Shown: positions 36,001 through 43,694 of the stretch, piece by piece
How the letters are laid out: each line of letters opens with the position of its first letter
How positions within the stretch are numbered: position 1 is the first letter of the stretch
Assembly (NCBI RefSeq): GCF_000723885.1
Contig: NZ_CCDG010000038.1
Location: forward strand, 24,715 to 88,714
Direction of reading: 5' to 3'
DNA length: 64,000 nucleotides
DNA from: Paenibacillus camerounensis
Lineage (GTDB): Bacteria > Bacillota > Bacilli > Paenibacillales > Paenibacillaceae
Translations under genes and position numbers: made by a program
The notes under the pieces: model-generated
What the model saw: the letters and a program-made list of their open reading frames with translations, nothing else
The model's database searches: none
Told to the model about the DNA's origin: nothing

Positions 36001-36957
36001 CTGCGCCACATTCCGGTCCATGTTATATCTACTGCCGAAGAGAACCAGCAGAGTCTGGCGATGGGCGCCCTCTCCTTCTGGAAGAAGCCGAGCGACGAGT
36101 CGGAGCTGGAAACAGCCTTCCTGCAGATCGAGACCTATATCCGCCGTCCGGTGAAGAGCCTGCTGATCGTGGAAGACAATCAGCTGCTGCGCAGCAGTCT
36201 GGTCGAATTCATTGCCCATCCGGATGTACGCGTTGTTGCCGTCGGCACAGGACGTGAAGCCCTCGAGCAGCTAAGCAGCCATCACTTTGATTGCATGGTG
36301 CTTGACCTCGGGTTGTCCGATATCAGCGGCTTCGACCTAATGGAGCAGATCAAGACCAACCGCAAGCTGCAGACACTGCCGGTTATCATCTATACAGGCA
36401 AGGATCTCAGTAAATCTGATGAGCAGCGCCTGAAGCATTATGCCGAAAGTATTGTAATTAAGAATGTGCGCTCCATGGAACGGCTCTATGATGAAACTGC
36501 ACTGTACCTGCACCGCAGGCATGCCGACCTGCCTCTGGACAAGCAGCAGCTGATAGAGAAGCTGCATAACCCGGAAGCTGCCTTTGCCGGTAAGCAGATT
36601 CTGCTGGTCGATGATGATATGCGTAATATTTTTGCTTTATCGAGTGTACTTGAGGGTTATAATATGGATATCAGCTTTGCCCAGAACGGCCTTGAAGCAT
36701 TGGCGCATCTGGAGAAGCATCCGGAGACGCAGCTTGTATTCATGGACATCATGATGCCGGAAATGGACGGATATGAGACGATGAAGCGGATCCGGCAGAA
36801 TCCGGAATATGATCATATCGTCATCATCGCCCTGACTGCCCGTGCGCTGGAAGAGGACCGCACCAAATGCCTCCAGGCAGGGGCATCCGATTATATCTCG
36901 AAGCCGATTAATACAACGCAGCTGGTCACCGTCCTGAAGGTATGGTTAATCCAATAG
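33100..36957 (+). CDS. Giant hybrid kinase: HAMP-GAF-coiled coil-HisKA-HATPase-REC-REC-REC
   Basis: A 1285-residue protein. Two N-terminal helices (residues 8-28 and 33-56) with almost no extracellular loop, HAMP (about 57-110), GAF (about 130-275), then an uninterrupted coiled coil from about 283 to 600 built from repeated units such as ADELLAQTEELAASNQDLQ. HisKA follows with SEFLANVSHELRTPLNSLL (His 612), a HATPase with FSIRT-region, DTGIGIAPSKL and GGTGLGL, and three receivers: Asp in LLDLHLPVLDG, VLDLGLSDISG and FMDIMMPEMDG. The tiny outside loop suggests sensing through the membrane or GAF. A second hybrid kinase gene follows 54 bases later. Confidence 0.92.
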   Translation: MKIKQQIGLATITSTLLLSSMITIAVVSLEGLPLYLSLGAGAAGILLCFCMMTLIHRNVTRGIEQIRSISANIAGDTLDASGITTGKDEFGQLAQSFYRLGVDLHHKTAEERVLRLKAEEQAWINTEVSEMALRLQGSVHLQTAARIFISRLSTAVGGSYGAIYMLQHNRLQFTAGYAFDEASVSREPFALGSGLVGQCAVDKQMLILNDLPDNYIRVHSGLGETLPTTLIVFPLVYEAEVVAVIELATLKVLGDKERQLIERTSQNMGVLINTLADVARIEELLNHTQLQKEELEAQTEELQAQTQELEAQTEELRAQTDELAASNSNLQHQMELTAQQKLEIEAQADELLAQTEELAASNQDLLVQMKLTAQQKDEIKVQADELLAQTEELQDQKEQLQAQAQELLAQTEELSVSNENLQLQMELTARQKSEIEAQADELLAQTEELAASNQDLQVQMKLTAQQKEEIQEQADELLAQTEELQNQKEQLQAQAQELEEQTEELLTQTEELATSNSNLQDQMKLTSRQKEEIQNQANELLAQTSELQDQKEQLEAQAQELFAQTEELAVSNKSLLTQMELTEQQKEEIKVQAEEIFMAAQYKSEFLANVSHELRTPLNSLLILSQILSENKEGNLGAKQLEYVHTIFSAGKDLLQLIDEILDLAKLEVGKMTAVMEPVPVHDISSHIYRRFEQQAKAKNLRFDVHCDSRLPEHLLTDGHRLQQILNNLLSNALKFTPEHGSISLSIRTSGNEIIFAVSDTGIGIAPSKLDSIFDAFQQADGTTSRKYGGTGLGLTICRELAGMLGGRIEVDSVEGKGSTFSLTLPVELPDEVALSKAPSVFAAAANESLAPVKHTAVKEHPSFRESFVPDISISNPKLLQFAEMDDDRNNLGNGDTLLLIIEEDAEFAAILLNLARSRGFKAIVAFQGDQGLALAYAYKPDAILLDLHLPVLDGWAIISRLKSRPELRHIPVHVISTAEENQQSLAMGALSFWKKPSDESELETAFLQIETYIRRPVKSLLIVEDNQLLRSSLVEFIAHPDVRVVAVGTGREALEQLSSHHFDCMVLDLGLSDISGFDLMEQIKTNRKLQTLPVIIYTGKDLSKSDEQRLKHYAESIVIKNVRSMERLYDETALYLHRRHADLPLDKQQLIEKLHNPEAAFAGKQILLVDDDMRNIFALSSVLEGYNMDISFAQNGLEALAHLEKHPETQLVFMDIMMPEMDGYETMKRIRQNPEYDHIVIIALTARALEEDRTKCLQAGASDYISKPINTTQLVTVLKVWLIQ

Positions 36958-37011
36958 CTTTTCATTATCACCATTTGTCACTTTCTATTTTATTGTGCCC
37001 CGGGAGGAACT

Positions 37012-38187
37012 ATGGATTATCCTGTTAATATTTTGGTTGTAGATGATCGTCCCGATGAATTCCTCTCTGTTCAAGCCCTGCTTACGGATAAACCATACCG
37101 GCTGGTTCATGCCACGTCAGGAATGGATGCCTTAAAGTATTTGCTGGAGCAAGAGTTTGCCCTGATTATTATGGATGTCCTGATGCCGGATATGACCGGC
37201 TTTGAAACAGCCAAACGGATCAAGATGCGCCAGAAATCCAAGGATATTCCGATTATCTTTTTGACCTCGCTCACGTCGGAGCTGGAGAATTATATGATGG
37301 CCTATACGGCCGGAGCAATTGATTACCTGACTAAGCCGTTTCATCCCCTGGTGCTGAAGAGCAAGATTGACGGTTTCGTCCGTATGTTCCAGAACCGCAA
37401 GGAGCTGCAGCTTAAGACGCAGGAGCTGGAGTCGGCCAACACCGTTCTTACCGAGCTGAAGGAAACCGCCGAGGTCGCACTCCGGATTAAGAGCGGCTTC
37501 CTCGCCATGATGAGCCACGAAATCCGGACGCCGCTGAACGGGATTATCGCGATGTCTGATGTACTGCGGACCTCGGACCTGTCCTCCGGCGATCAGGAAA
37601 TGGCCGATATCATCCATACCAGCGGCCACGCGCTGCTGTCGGTGATCAATCATATTCTGGACTTCACCAAAATTGAATCCGGCAAAATGGAGCTTGACTA
37701 CGAGCTGTTTAATCTGCAATCCTGCCTTAAAGAAACGCTCGACCTGTTCAGAGCACTGGCCATGGAGCGCAGACTGGAGCTGGAAATGGTCATCGACTCC
37801 AATATTCCTGCCTTGCTGGTCGGAGATTCGAACCGCCTAAGACAGGTGCTTAACAACCTGATCGGCAATGCGGTCAAATTCACAGCCAGCGGCAGCATCA
37901 AAGTGACCGTCCGGCTCAGACAGGCGATGGACGGTGTGCTGCAGCTGGAGTTCATAGTCGAAGATACCGGCATAGGCATTCCAGACGATAAAATGATGTA
38001 TTTATTCCAGCCCTTTACCCAGATCGATGCAACCATTACCCGGAACTTCGGCGGGACCGGGCTCGGCCTGTCCATCTGCAAAATGCTTGTTGAGCTGATG
38101 GGCGGCACCATCTATGCCAGAACAGGCATGGAGCAGGGGGCTGCTTTTGTGTTTACCATCCAGGTCACGGAGGGCACACCGGACTAG
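37012..38187 (+). CDS. Soluble REC-HisKA-HATPase histidine kinase
   Basis: A 391-residue cytosolic protein. The receiver (residues 1-125) has DDRPDE, phosphoacceptor Asp in LIIMDVLMPDMTG and Lys in YLTKPFHP; a helical linker leads to HisKA with LAMMSHEIRTPLNGIIAMSD and a complete HATPase (VEDTGIGIPDDKM, NFGGTGLGLSICKM). A receiver at the N-terminus of a kinase usually lets an upstream kinase tune its activity. The gene lies just behind the giant hybrid kinase in the same direction, with CGGGAGGAACT before its ATG, and a strong terminator follows. I infer a two-gene phosphorelay module. Confidence 0.92.
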   Translation: MDYPVNILVVDDRPDEFLSVQALLTDKPYRLVHATSGMDALKYLLEQEFALIIMDVLMPDMTGFETAKRIKMRQKSKDIPIIFLTSLTSELENYMMAYTAGAIDYLTKPFHPLVLKSKIDGFVRMFQNRKELQLKTQELESANTVLTELKETAEVALRIKSGFLAMMSHEIRTPLNGIIAMSDVLRTSDLSSGDQEMADIIHTSGHALLSVINHILDFTKIESGKMELDYELFNLQSCLKETLDLFRALAMERRLELEMVIDSNIPALLVGDSNRLRQVLNNLIGNAVKFTASGSIKVTVRLRQAMDGVLQLEFIVEDTGIGIPDDKMMYLFQPFTQIDATITRNFGGTGLGLSICKMLVELMGGTIYARTGMEQGAAFVFTIQVTEGTPD

Positions 38188-38210
38188 GATGGATTAACTC
38201 CTCCCCAAAC

Positions 38211-38252
38211 AAAACCGCAAGTTCTCCATGAAGGGGAGCTTGCGGTTTTATT
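38211..38252. terminator. Bidirectional terminator between the kinase operon and the AEC gene
   Basis: AAAACCGCAAGTTCTCC (38211-38227) pairs with GGGGAGCTTGCGGTTTT (38233-38249) with two G-U pairs. TTTTATTT follows on the plus strand and TTTTG on the minus strand. Confidence 0.88.
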
Positions 38253-38282
38253 TGGACCCGGGCTGCCCGGATTCTAAATGGG

Positions 38283-39209
38283 TCAGCTGCCAACCGCCGT
38301 AATCAGCACCGGCAGCACCAGGAAGGAAGCCAGCGTAGTCCAGACGATGCAGCGCGATACCAGTGAGGGCGAGCTGCCAAACCGTTCGGCCAATACAACG
38401 GAGTTGACGGCGACCGGCATGGAGGCCAGAACCAGCAGCACTGAGAACAGGGTGCCGGAGATATTAAGCAGCAGCAGAACCAGCAGGGCAATCAGCGGTG
38501 ACAGCAGCAGACGGACAGACAGGCCTGTCCAGAAGGCCAGCTGCACATTGCGTTCGGTATGTCCGGCTCTCACCCTGACCATCTGGGCACCGAGAATCGC
38601 CAGCACCACCGGCGAATACGCTCCTGCTACCATAGATACTCCTGAAGCCAGCTCCTGCGGCAGCTGCAGACCCAGCCCCCGCAGCAGCAGGGCTAGCAGC
38701 GCCGCATAGACAGCCGGCAGGGCGAAGACCGACTTCACTGCGCTTTTCACATTGAACTGTGACCGGGCTGCAAAGTAGACGCCGATTGTATTCACAATAA
38801 CCATCTGGACGATAACATAGACCGAAGCCTTATCAAGCCCCAGCTGGCCGAAGGCCAGCAGAACAAGCGGCAGCCCGTAATTGACGCTATTCGTAAAGGT
38901 GGAAATCAGGGTCAGTCCGGCTGCCTCCGGCGGAGCCAGCTTCAGCAGCTTGCCGAGCACAACCGATACAAGCCACAGGAGCAGCAGATTTAGCAGCGCG
39001 AAGGCAATTGTCTGATATACATCGCCAAAGGAAATCTCGGCATTAGCGAGCGTATCAAGTATGATCGCCGGGGTCAGAAAGTATAGATAAAGTGTCAGCA
39101 GAGGTTTTGTATCCAGATTTTTATAGCGGGCCAGAAGCGCCCCTGCGGTAACAGGGATGGCCAGCGGCACAATAACCTCCAGTAAAGTCGATAATACCTG
39201 CTGTATCAA
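38283..39209 (-). CDS. AEC-family (auxin efflux carrier-like) transporter
   Basis: A 308-residue permease with about ten helices arranged as two five-helix halves. Typical AEC segments are VIVPLAIPVTAGALLARYKN near the start, STFTNSVNYGLPLVLLAFG in the first half (the broken-helix region with Asn), and the C-terminal LVSRCIVWTTLASFLVLPVL. Bacterial members export dicarboxylates, malonate or amino acids. Start is TTG at 39209 after GAGGAGTCCTGTCCC. Monocistronic, sharing the terminator at 38211-38252 with the convergent kinase gene. Confidence 0.88.
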   Translation of the reverse strand: MIQQVLSTLLEVIVPLAIPVTAGALLARYKNLDTKPLLTLYLYFLTPAIILDTLANAEISFGDVYQTIAFALLNLLLLWLVSVVLGKLLKLAPPEAAGLTLISTFTNSVNYGLPLVLLAFGQLGLDKASVYVIVQMVIVNTIGVYFAARSQFNVKSAVKSVFALPAVYAALLALLLRGLGLQLPQELASGVSMVAGAYSPVVLAILGAQMVRVRAGHTERNVQLAFWTGLSVRLLLSPLIALLVLLLLNISGTLFSVLLVLASMPVAVNSVVLAERFGSSPSLVSRCIVWTTLASFLVLPVLITAVGS

Positions 39210-39343
39210 GGGACAGGACTCCTCTATTCAATAGTTAATCCCTACTATACCCCCGGATGAAGGCAGCGTCTAAGATTTGGAAGCAATATGCTTAATAGAC
39301 ACTGCCTATGGAGAGACTTCGTATTATAGGCGGACGAGCACAT

Positions 39344-39381
39344 AAAAAATCCCTGTCCCCGGAACCGGGAAACAGGGATTT
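39344..39381 (-). terminator. Terminator of greA
   Basis: On the minus strand AAATCCCTGTTTCCC pairs with GGGGACAGGGATTT around GGTTCC, followed by TTTTAT. Confidence 0.88.
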
Positions 39382-39388
39382 CTAGTCA

Positions 39389-39868
39389 TTAGTCTGCTTT
39401 GATCTCCAAAAGCTCATATTTGATGACGCCCATTGGAGCATTAACACTGATAATGTCGCCTACCTTTTTGCCGAGCAGCTCTTTGCCCAGGGGGCTTTCA
39501 TACGAAATCTTGTTTTCCAGTACATCAGCCTCGGCCGGGCCGACTACTCTGTATTCAATCTTTTCGGCGAATTCCATATCATTAAGAATAACAATAGTGC
39601 CCACGCTCACTGTGCTGAGATCCATGCTGCTGGCATCGACAACCTGTGCCTTTATCAGCATTTTCTCCAGGATCATAATGCGGGTCTCCATGAAGGACTG
39701 GTCTTCCTTGGCCGAGTGATACTCACTGTTCTCCTTAAGGTCACCATAGCTGATTGCCAGCTTAAGGCGGGCTGCAAGCTCTTTACGTCCTGGTCCCTTC
39801 AGCTCTCTGAGCTCTTCCTCAAGCTTGGCCAAACCTTCCTTGGTCAAGAATACTTCTTCATTAGACAT
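39389..39868 (-). CDS. greA: Transcription elongation factor GreA
   Basis: A 159-residue two-domain factor. The N-terminal coiled coil carries LKLAISYGDLKENSEYHSAK (about residues 35-54), whose tip Asp and Glu residues stimulate RNA cleavage in backtracked polymerase, and the C-terminal FKBP-like domain includes ISYESPLGKELLGKKVGD. The frame extends two codons further to a GTG at 39874, but the ATG at 39868 lies nine bases from TAGGAG and gives the usual MSNEEVFLT start. Monocistronic with its own terminator. Confidence 0.95.
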   Translation of the reverse strand: MSNEEVFLTKEGLAKLEEELRELKGPGRKELAARLKLAISYGDLKENSEYHSAKEDQSFMETRIMILEKMLIKAQVVDASSMDLSTVSVGTIVILNDMEFAEKIEYRVVGPAEADVLENKISYESPLGKELLGKKVGDIISVNAPMGVIKYELLEIKAD

Positions 39869-40023
39869 GATCACAACTCCTATTTTTACCTGCTTTATTG
39901 TATTCTACCCTATATTTGAGTTCTGTAAAAGGATTGACGAAAAGCGGCGCAGCTGGTAGATTAGATTAAATTAATCACACGAATTGACTCGGAATTACAT
40001 TTTAGCCAAAGGGGCTGGTCACC

Positions 40024-41193
40024 ATTAACTTTATTTTCTTCTCCCCGCATTTCCCTAAGAACAGTGCTGATTTCTGTATTCAGCTGCAGCGCCGGGGGGT
40101 ATTCGTGCTCGGGATCGGCGACGCCGAATATGACCATTTGGAGGACAGGCTGCAGCTCGCGCTAACGGAATACTATAAGGTATCGGACCTTGAGAATTAC
40201 GAAGAAATTCTGCGGGCCGTCGGCTATTTCACCCACAAATACGGCAAGATCGACCGGTTTGAGTCGCTGAATGAATACTGGCTGGAGCAGGATGCCGCGA
40301 TCCGGACTGATTTTAACATCTACGGCACCAAAAACGATTTCGTCCAGAACCTGAAGCAGAAGTCCAGAATGAAGGAATTTTTCCGCAAAAGCGGGGTAAG
40401 CACCGTTCAATTCTCGACCGGAACCACCCGGGAAAGCGTGGATGAATTCATAAAGAGCGCCGGATTCCCGCTCGTGGTCAAGCCCGACCTCGGCTCAGGC
40501 GCCAGCAACACCTATAAGATTAGTAACGAAGCTGAGCTGCAGCACTTTTTTGATAACAAGCCGGCGGATGTCCCGTTCATTATTGAAGAATTTATCGACG
40601 GGGTGATTCTCACCTATGACGGTCTGGTTGACAGTAACGGAGAAGTCCGGTTTGCCGTCAGCCACCTGTTCGAGAACAGCGTTATGGAGGTCGTCAACAC
40701 AGACAACCACCTGTATTATTTCTGCCTGAAGGACATCAGTCCTGAGGTTGAGGAGGCCGGGCGGAGCATTCTGCAGGCTTTTGACATCAGGGAGCGGTTC
40801 TTCCATATCGAGCTGTTCAAATCGAACAAGGATGGCCGGATCATTGCGCTCGAAGTCAATATGCGGCCGCCCGGTGCCTGGATGACGGATGCCATTAACT
40901 ACTCCTATGATGTTGATGTGTACAAGGAATGGGCCGGAATGGTAGCTAGTAATGAGGTCGGCGGTCCGCATGAAGGCAAGTATTACACCGGCTATGCCAG
41001 CCGCAAGCGCCACAAGCATTACACCCATAGCCATGAAGACATTTACCGTACCTATGGAGACAAAATCGTGAATTACGCCGAGATTGAGGAAGTGTTCAGC
41101 AGAGCGATGGGCAACAGCGCTTATCAGTTCCGCTCCCCGGACCTTGAGACTGTCAGAGAAATCGTGAAATATATACAACAAGAAGAAGGATAG
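40024..41193 (+). CDS. ATP-grasp carboxylate-amine ligase, apparent AUU start
   Basis: A 389-residue cytosolic ATP-grasp enzyme. The central domain has GFPLVVKPDLGSGASNTYKI (ATP-binding Lys), PFIIEEFIDGVILTYDG and the Mg-binding IIALEVNMRPPGAWMTDAIN. A GTG at 40105 would cut off the first beta-alpha unit. Upstream the frame stays open to a TAG at 40003 and encodes NFIFFSPHFPKNSADFCIQL, which looks like the expected pre-ATP-grasp N-terminus; it begins at ATT 40024, nine bases behind AAAGGGG. No ATG or GTG lies between. The next gene, an esterase, is 13 bases away. Substrates are unknown; this family makes amide bonds. Confidence 0.8.
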   Translation: MNFIFFSPHFPKNSADFCIQLQRRGVFVLGIGDAEYDHLEDRLQLALTEYYKVSDLENYEEILRAVGYFTHKYGKIDRFESLNEYWLEQDAAIRTDFNIYGTKNDFVQNLKQKSRMKEFFRKSGVSTVQFSTGTTRESVDEFIKSAGFPLVVKPDLGSGASNTYKISNEAELQHFFDNKPADVPFIIEEFIDGVILTYDGLVDSNGEVRFAVSHLFENSVMEVVNTDNHLYYFCLKDISPEVEEAGRSILQAFDIRERFFHIELFKSNKDGRIIALEVNMRPPGAWMTDAINYSYDVDVYKEWAGMVASNEVGGPHEGKYYTGYASRKRHKHYTHSHEDIYRTYGDKIVNYAEIEEVFSRAMGNSAYQFRSPDLETVREIVKYIQQEEG

Positions 41194-41206
41194 GATGTGT
41201 TAACGG

Positions 41207-41956
41207 ATGAGGACAAGCTACCGCAAGGAATACAGCCGTCACCTGAACAGGGACATGGAGTATAAAGTATACGGCCACGCCGGCAAACCGATGCTTGTCT
41301 TCCCCACCTCGCTCGGCCGGTTCTACCAGTATGAGGACTCCGGGATGATTGCGACACTCTCCGGGTTCATTGAAGCCGGCAAGCTGCAGATCTGGGCCTG
41401 CGACAGCATCGATGAGGAGACGTTTTTCTCCTCCCACTGGAATCATGAAGATAAGGCAATCCGGCATGAGCAGTATGACAAATACATCACGCAGGAGCTC
41501 ATACCCGGCATTCTTCAGGAGAGCAAATGGAATAACGGCGGGCATGACCAGAAAATCCTGATTTCAGGCTGCTCGATGGGCGCCTATTACAGCGGCAGCT
41601 TCTTTTTCCGATATCCGCACTACTTCGATACCCTGATTGCCCTGAGCGGCGTCTATTCCACTTCTTATTTCTTCGGTGATTATATGAGCGAGAACGTCTA
41701 TCTCAATTCTCCGCTCCACTATCTGCCGAATCTGGCGGATGAGCATTACCTGAACGAGTACCGCAGCAGCAGAATCATCCTCTGTGTCGGCCAGGGTGCT
41801 TATGAAGATGAGATGCTGCATGAAACCCGGCTGATTCAGGAGCTGCTGCAGAATAAAGGTATTCCGGCGCAGGTCGATTACTGGGGGCATGATGTGAATC
41901 ATGACTGGGACTGGTGGAATAAGCAGATTCATCATTATATGAGCGGTGTTCTGTAA
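41207..41956 (+). CDS. Alpha/beta-hydrolase (esterase D-like), partner of the ATP-grasp ligase
   Basis: A 249-residue esterase of the putative esterase (PF00756-like) family. The nucleophile elbow is ISGCSMGAYYSGSFF (Ser at about 122), the acidic residue is probably in VGQGAYEDEM, and the His in YWGHDVNHDWDWW. A conserved N-terminal segment VFPTSLGRFYQYEDSGM forms the oxyanion side. It is the second gene of a two-gene operon with the ATP-grasp ligase. The pairing suggests ligase-made amide or ester products that the hydrolase releases or trims, but neither substrate is known. ATG follows GGATGTGTTAACGG, a weak site. Confidence 0.85.
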   Translation: MRTSYRKEYSRHLNRDMEYKVYGHAGKPMLVFPTSLGRFYQYEDSGMIATLSGFIEAGKLQIWACDSIDEETFFSSHWNHEDKAIRHEQYDKYITQELIPGILQESKWNNGGHDQKILISGCSMGAYYSGSFFFRYPHYFDTLIALSGVYSTSYFFGDYMSENVYLNSPLHYLPNLADEHYLNEYRSSRIILCVGQGAYEDEMLHETRLIQELLQNKGIPAQVDYWGHDVNHDWDWWNKQIHHYMSGVL

Positions 41957-41972
41957 AAAAAGAACAGCGAAA

Positions 41973-41999
41973 AGCCCCGGGGCACTTAGCTCCGGGGCT
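41973..41999. terminator. Hairpin between convergent esterase and 95-aa genes
   Basis: AGCCCCGG (41973-41980) and CCGGGGCT (41992-41999) pair perfectly. On the minus strand it is followed by TTTTCGCTG and later seven T residues, so it best serves the minus gene. Confidence 0.7.
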
Positions 42000-42022
42000 G
42001 TAAGATTTAATACGGTATGCAG

Positions 42023-42310
42023 TTACTCTGGCAGATGCTCTTTGCAGAACTCTGTCAGCTCAGCTTCCTCTTCATCCTCCAGGTCGAACTCCAGCAGCCT
42101 GCCGGTTGTTGTCTCCAGCAGATCGTAAGTGACCAGCACCGCTTCACCCGCTTCTGCTTTGACTACTGCCCGTACCGATACTCCGTTCTCTTCGTACAGC
42201 TCATCCTCTTCCGGAATATCCAGATTAATGACGAACTCATACCGCATCCCGCTCAGAATACCAAATGGATCTTTGATATTCTCGACTGTGTAGCTTGTAA
42301 ATGTCAGCAC
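42023..42310 (-). CDS. Acidic 95-aa protein, DUF6509-like
   Basis: A small soluble protein that opens LTFTSYTVENIKDPFGILSG and ends with a very acidic helix (LEFDLEDEEEAELTEFCKEH). The IKDPFGILxGxRYEF stretch reminds me of the DUF6509 family of Bacillales; this is from memory and not checked. Start is GTG at 42310 behind GAAGG. It follows the RlmN-family gene by 17 bases on the same strand and is probably co-transcribed with it. No function is known. Confidence 0.7.
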   Translation of the reverse strand: MLTFTSYTVENIKDPFGILSGMRYEFVINLDIPEEDELYEENGVSVRAVVKAEAGEAVLVTYDLLETTTGRLLEFDLEDEEEAELTEFCKEHLPE

Positions 42311-42327
42311 AAACGAACCTTCTTTCT

Positions 42328-43401
42328 TTAGATAGCTTCTTGGTTTTTTTTGATCTGCTTGCTGCGCAGCTGCCCGCAGGCGGCGTCGATATCCACTCCA
42401 TGCTCCAGCCGGGTGCTGACGCTGACTCCCTGCTTCTTGAGGGTGTCAAAGAAGGCGCGCACCACTTCCCGGTCAGTCCGCTGGTACTGGCTATGCTCAT
42501 CGACCGGATTATAAGGGATCAGATTGACATTGACCAGCTGACGGCGGTGTTCGCCGATCAGCTCAGCCAGCTCCAGCGCATGCTCATGCTGGTCGTTGAT
42601 ATCCTTCAGCAGAATATATTCCAGCGTAATCCGCCGGTTCGTCTTCTCCAGATAATAATCAATAGCAGGCATCAGCTTCTCAAGCGGAATGGCGCGGTTG
42701 ATCTTCATAATCGAGGTCCGCAGCTCGTTATTCGGCGCATGGAGCGAAATCGCCAGATTCACCTGGGTGTTGGCATCAGCGAATTCTCTGATTTTGCCGG
42801 CGAGGCCGCTTGTCGATACCGTGATACCCTTCCCGGCGATTGCCAGCCCCTTATGATCCTTAACTGTAGTCAGGAAGTTCAGAAGGTGCGTAAAGTTATC
42901 AAACGGCTCGCCGATTCCCATCACCACCACATGGCTGACCCGCTGGCCCAGGCCGGCCTGATCCAGGTGCAGCTGAACCTTCATAATCTGCTCGACAATC
43001 TCACCGCTCGACAGGTCACGGCTCTTCGCCAGCAGCCCGCTCGCACAGAAGCTGCAGCCAATGTTGCAGCCGACCTGAGTGGTCACGCATACAGACAGTC
43101 CGTATTTCTGGCGCATCAGTACAGTTTCAATCAGGTTGCCGTCATTCAGGCGGAACAGGAACTTAATTGTTCCGTCAGCCGACTCCTGCTTCACATGCTC
43201 TTCCATAGTCTGAAACACAAAATGCTCGGACAGCAGCTGGACACATTCCTTGTTCGCCTCTGTCATCTCAGCAAAATCCGTAACCCGCTTGCGGTATACA
43301 TATTCCCAAACCTTGGCGGCGCGGGATTTCTTGTGCCCGTGCTCCAGCAGCCAGGAAGACAACGCTTCTAAAGTTAATCCATAAATGGATTGTTTGTTCA
43401 T
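42328..43401 (-). CDS. RlmN/Cfr-family radical SAM rRNA methyltransferase
   Basis: A 357-residue radical SAM enzyme of the family that methylates 23S rRNA A2503 (C2 by RlmN, C8 by Cfr). The cluster motif is [11 protein letters not shown] (CxxxCxxC), followed by [37 protein letters not shown] and the C-terminal catalytic Cys in [19 protein letters not shown] and HAPN favour RlmN over Cfr, but the one-residue-compressed ASGLLAK stretch and [13 protein letters not shown] are not those of B. subtilis RlmN, so it may be a second paralogue. ATG after AAAGAGGTAAACC. The 95-aa gene follows it. Confidence 0.85.
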   Translation of the reverse strand: MNKQSIYGLTLEALSSWLLEHGHKKSRAAKVWEYVYRKRVTDFAEMTEANKECVQLLSEHFVFQTMEEHVKQESADGTIKFLFRLNDGNLIETVLMRQKYGLSVCVTTQVGCNIGCSFCASGLLAKSRDLSSGEIVEQIMKVQLHLDQAGLGQRVSHVVVMGIGEPFDNFTHLLNFLTTVKDHKGLAIAGKGITVSTSGLAGKIREFADANTQVNLAISLHAPNNELRTSIMKINRAIPLEKLMPAIDYYLEKTNRRITLEYILLKDINDQHEHALELAELIGEHRRQLVNVNLIPYNPVDEHSQYQRTDREVVRAFFDTLKKQGVSVSTRLEHGVDIDAACGQLRSKQIKKNQEAI

Positions 43402-43621
43402 GGTTTACCTCTTTTCAAAGCATTAAAGTGCAATCTGTTCTAACTTTCCATTCTAACTTTCACAGCCCATCATGCCAACAACAAATATCTTCTCATTCTC
43501 TCAAATTTTACGTATTAAAACAAGAGGAATCCGCCGTTCAGCAGCTCCAATTGCAATATTACACAAAGCTTTCACAACCAGGACTGTAGAGCCCGGCCTC
43601 CGCTGTTATGCATCTGTACGA

Positions 43622-43662
43622 CAAACCAAACAGCGCCCCCTTCCGGTGCTGCGGGGACGCTG
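43622..43662 (-). terminator. Terminator of the deacetylase operon
   Basis: CAGCGCCCC (43631-43639) pairs with GGGGACGCTG (43653-43662) with one bulge; minus-strand tail TTTGGTTTG. Confidence 0.7.
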
Positions 43663-43694
43663 GTAAGGCTGATTATTCAGTTGTGAATCCGCTG

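Noticed and set aside
42328..43401. Straight call as Cfr resistance methyltransferase
   Set aside because: GEPFDNF and HAPN segments are RlmN-like; Cfr has different residues there, so I kept only the family-level call.
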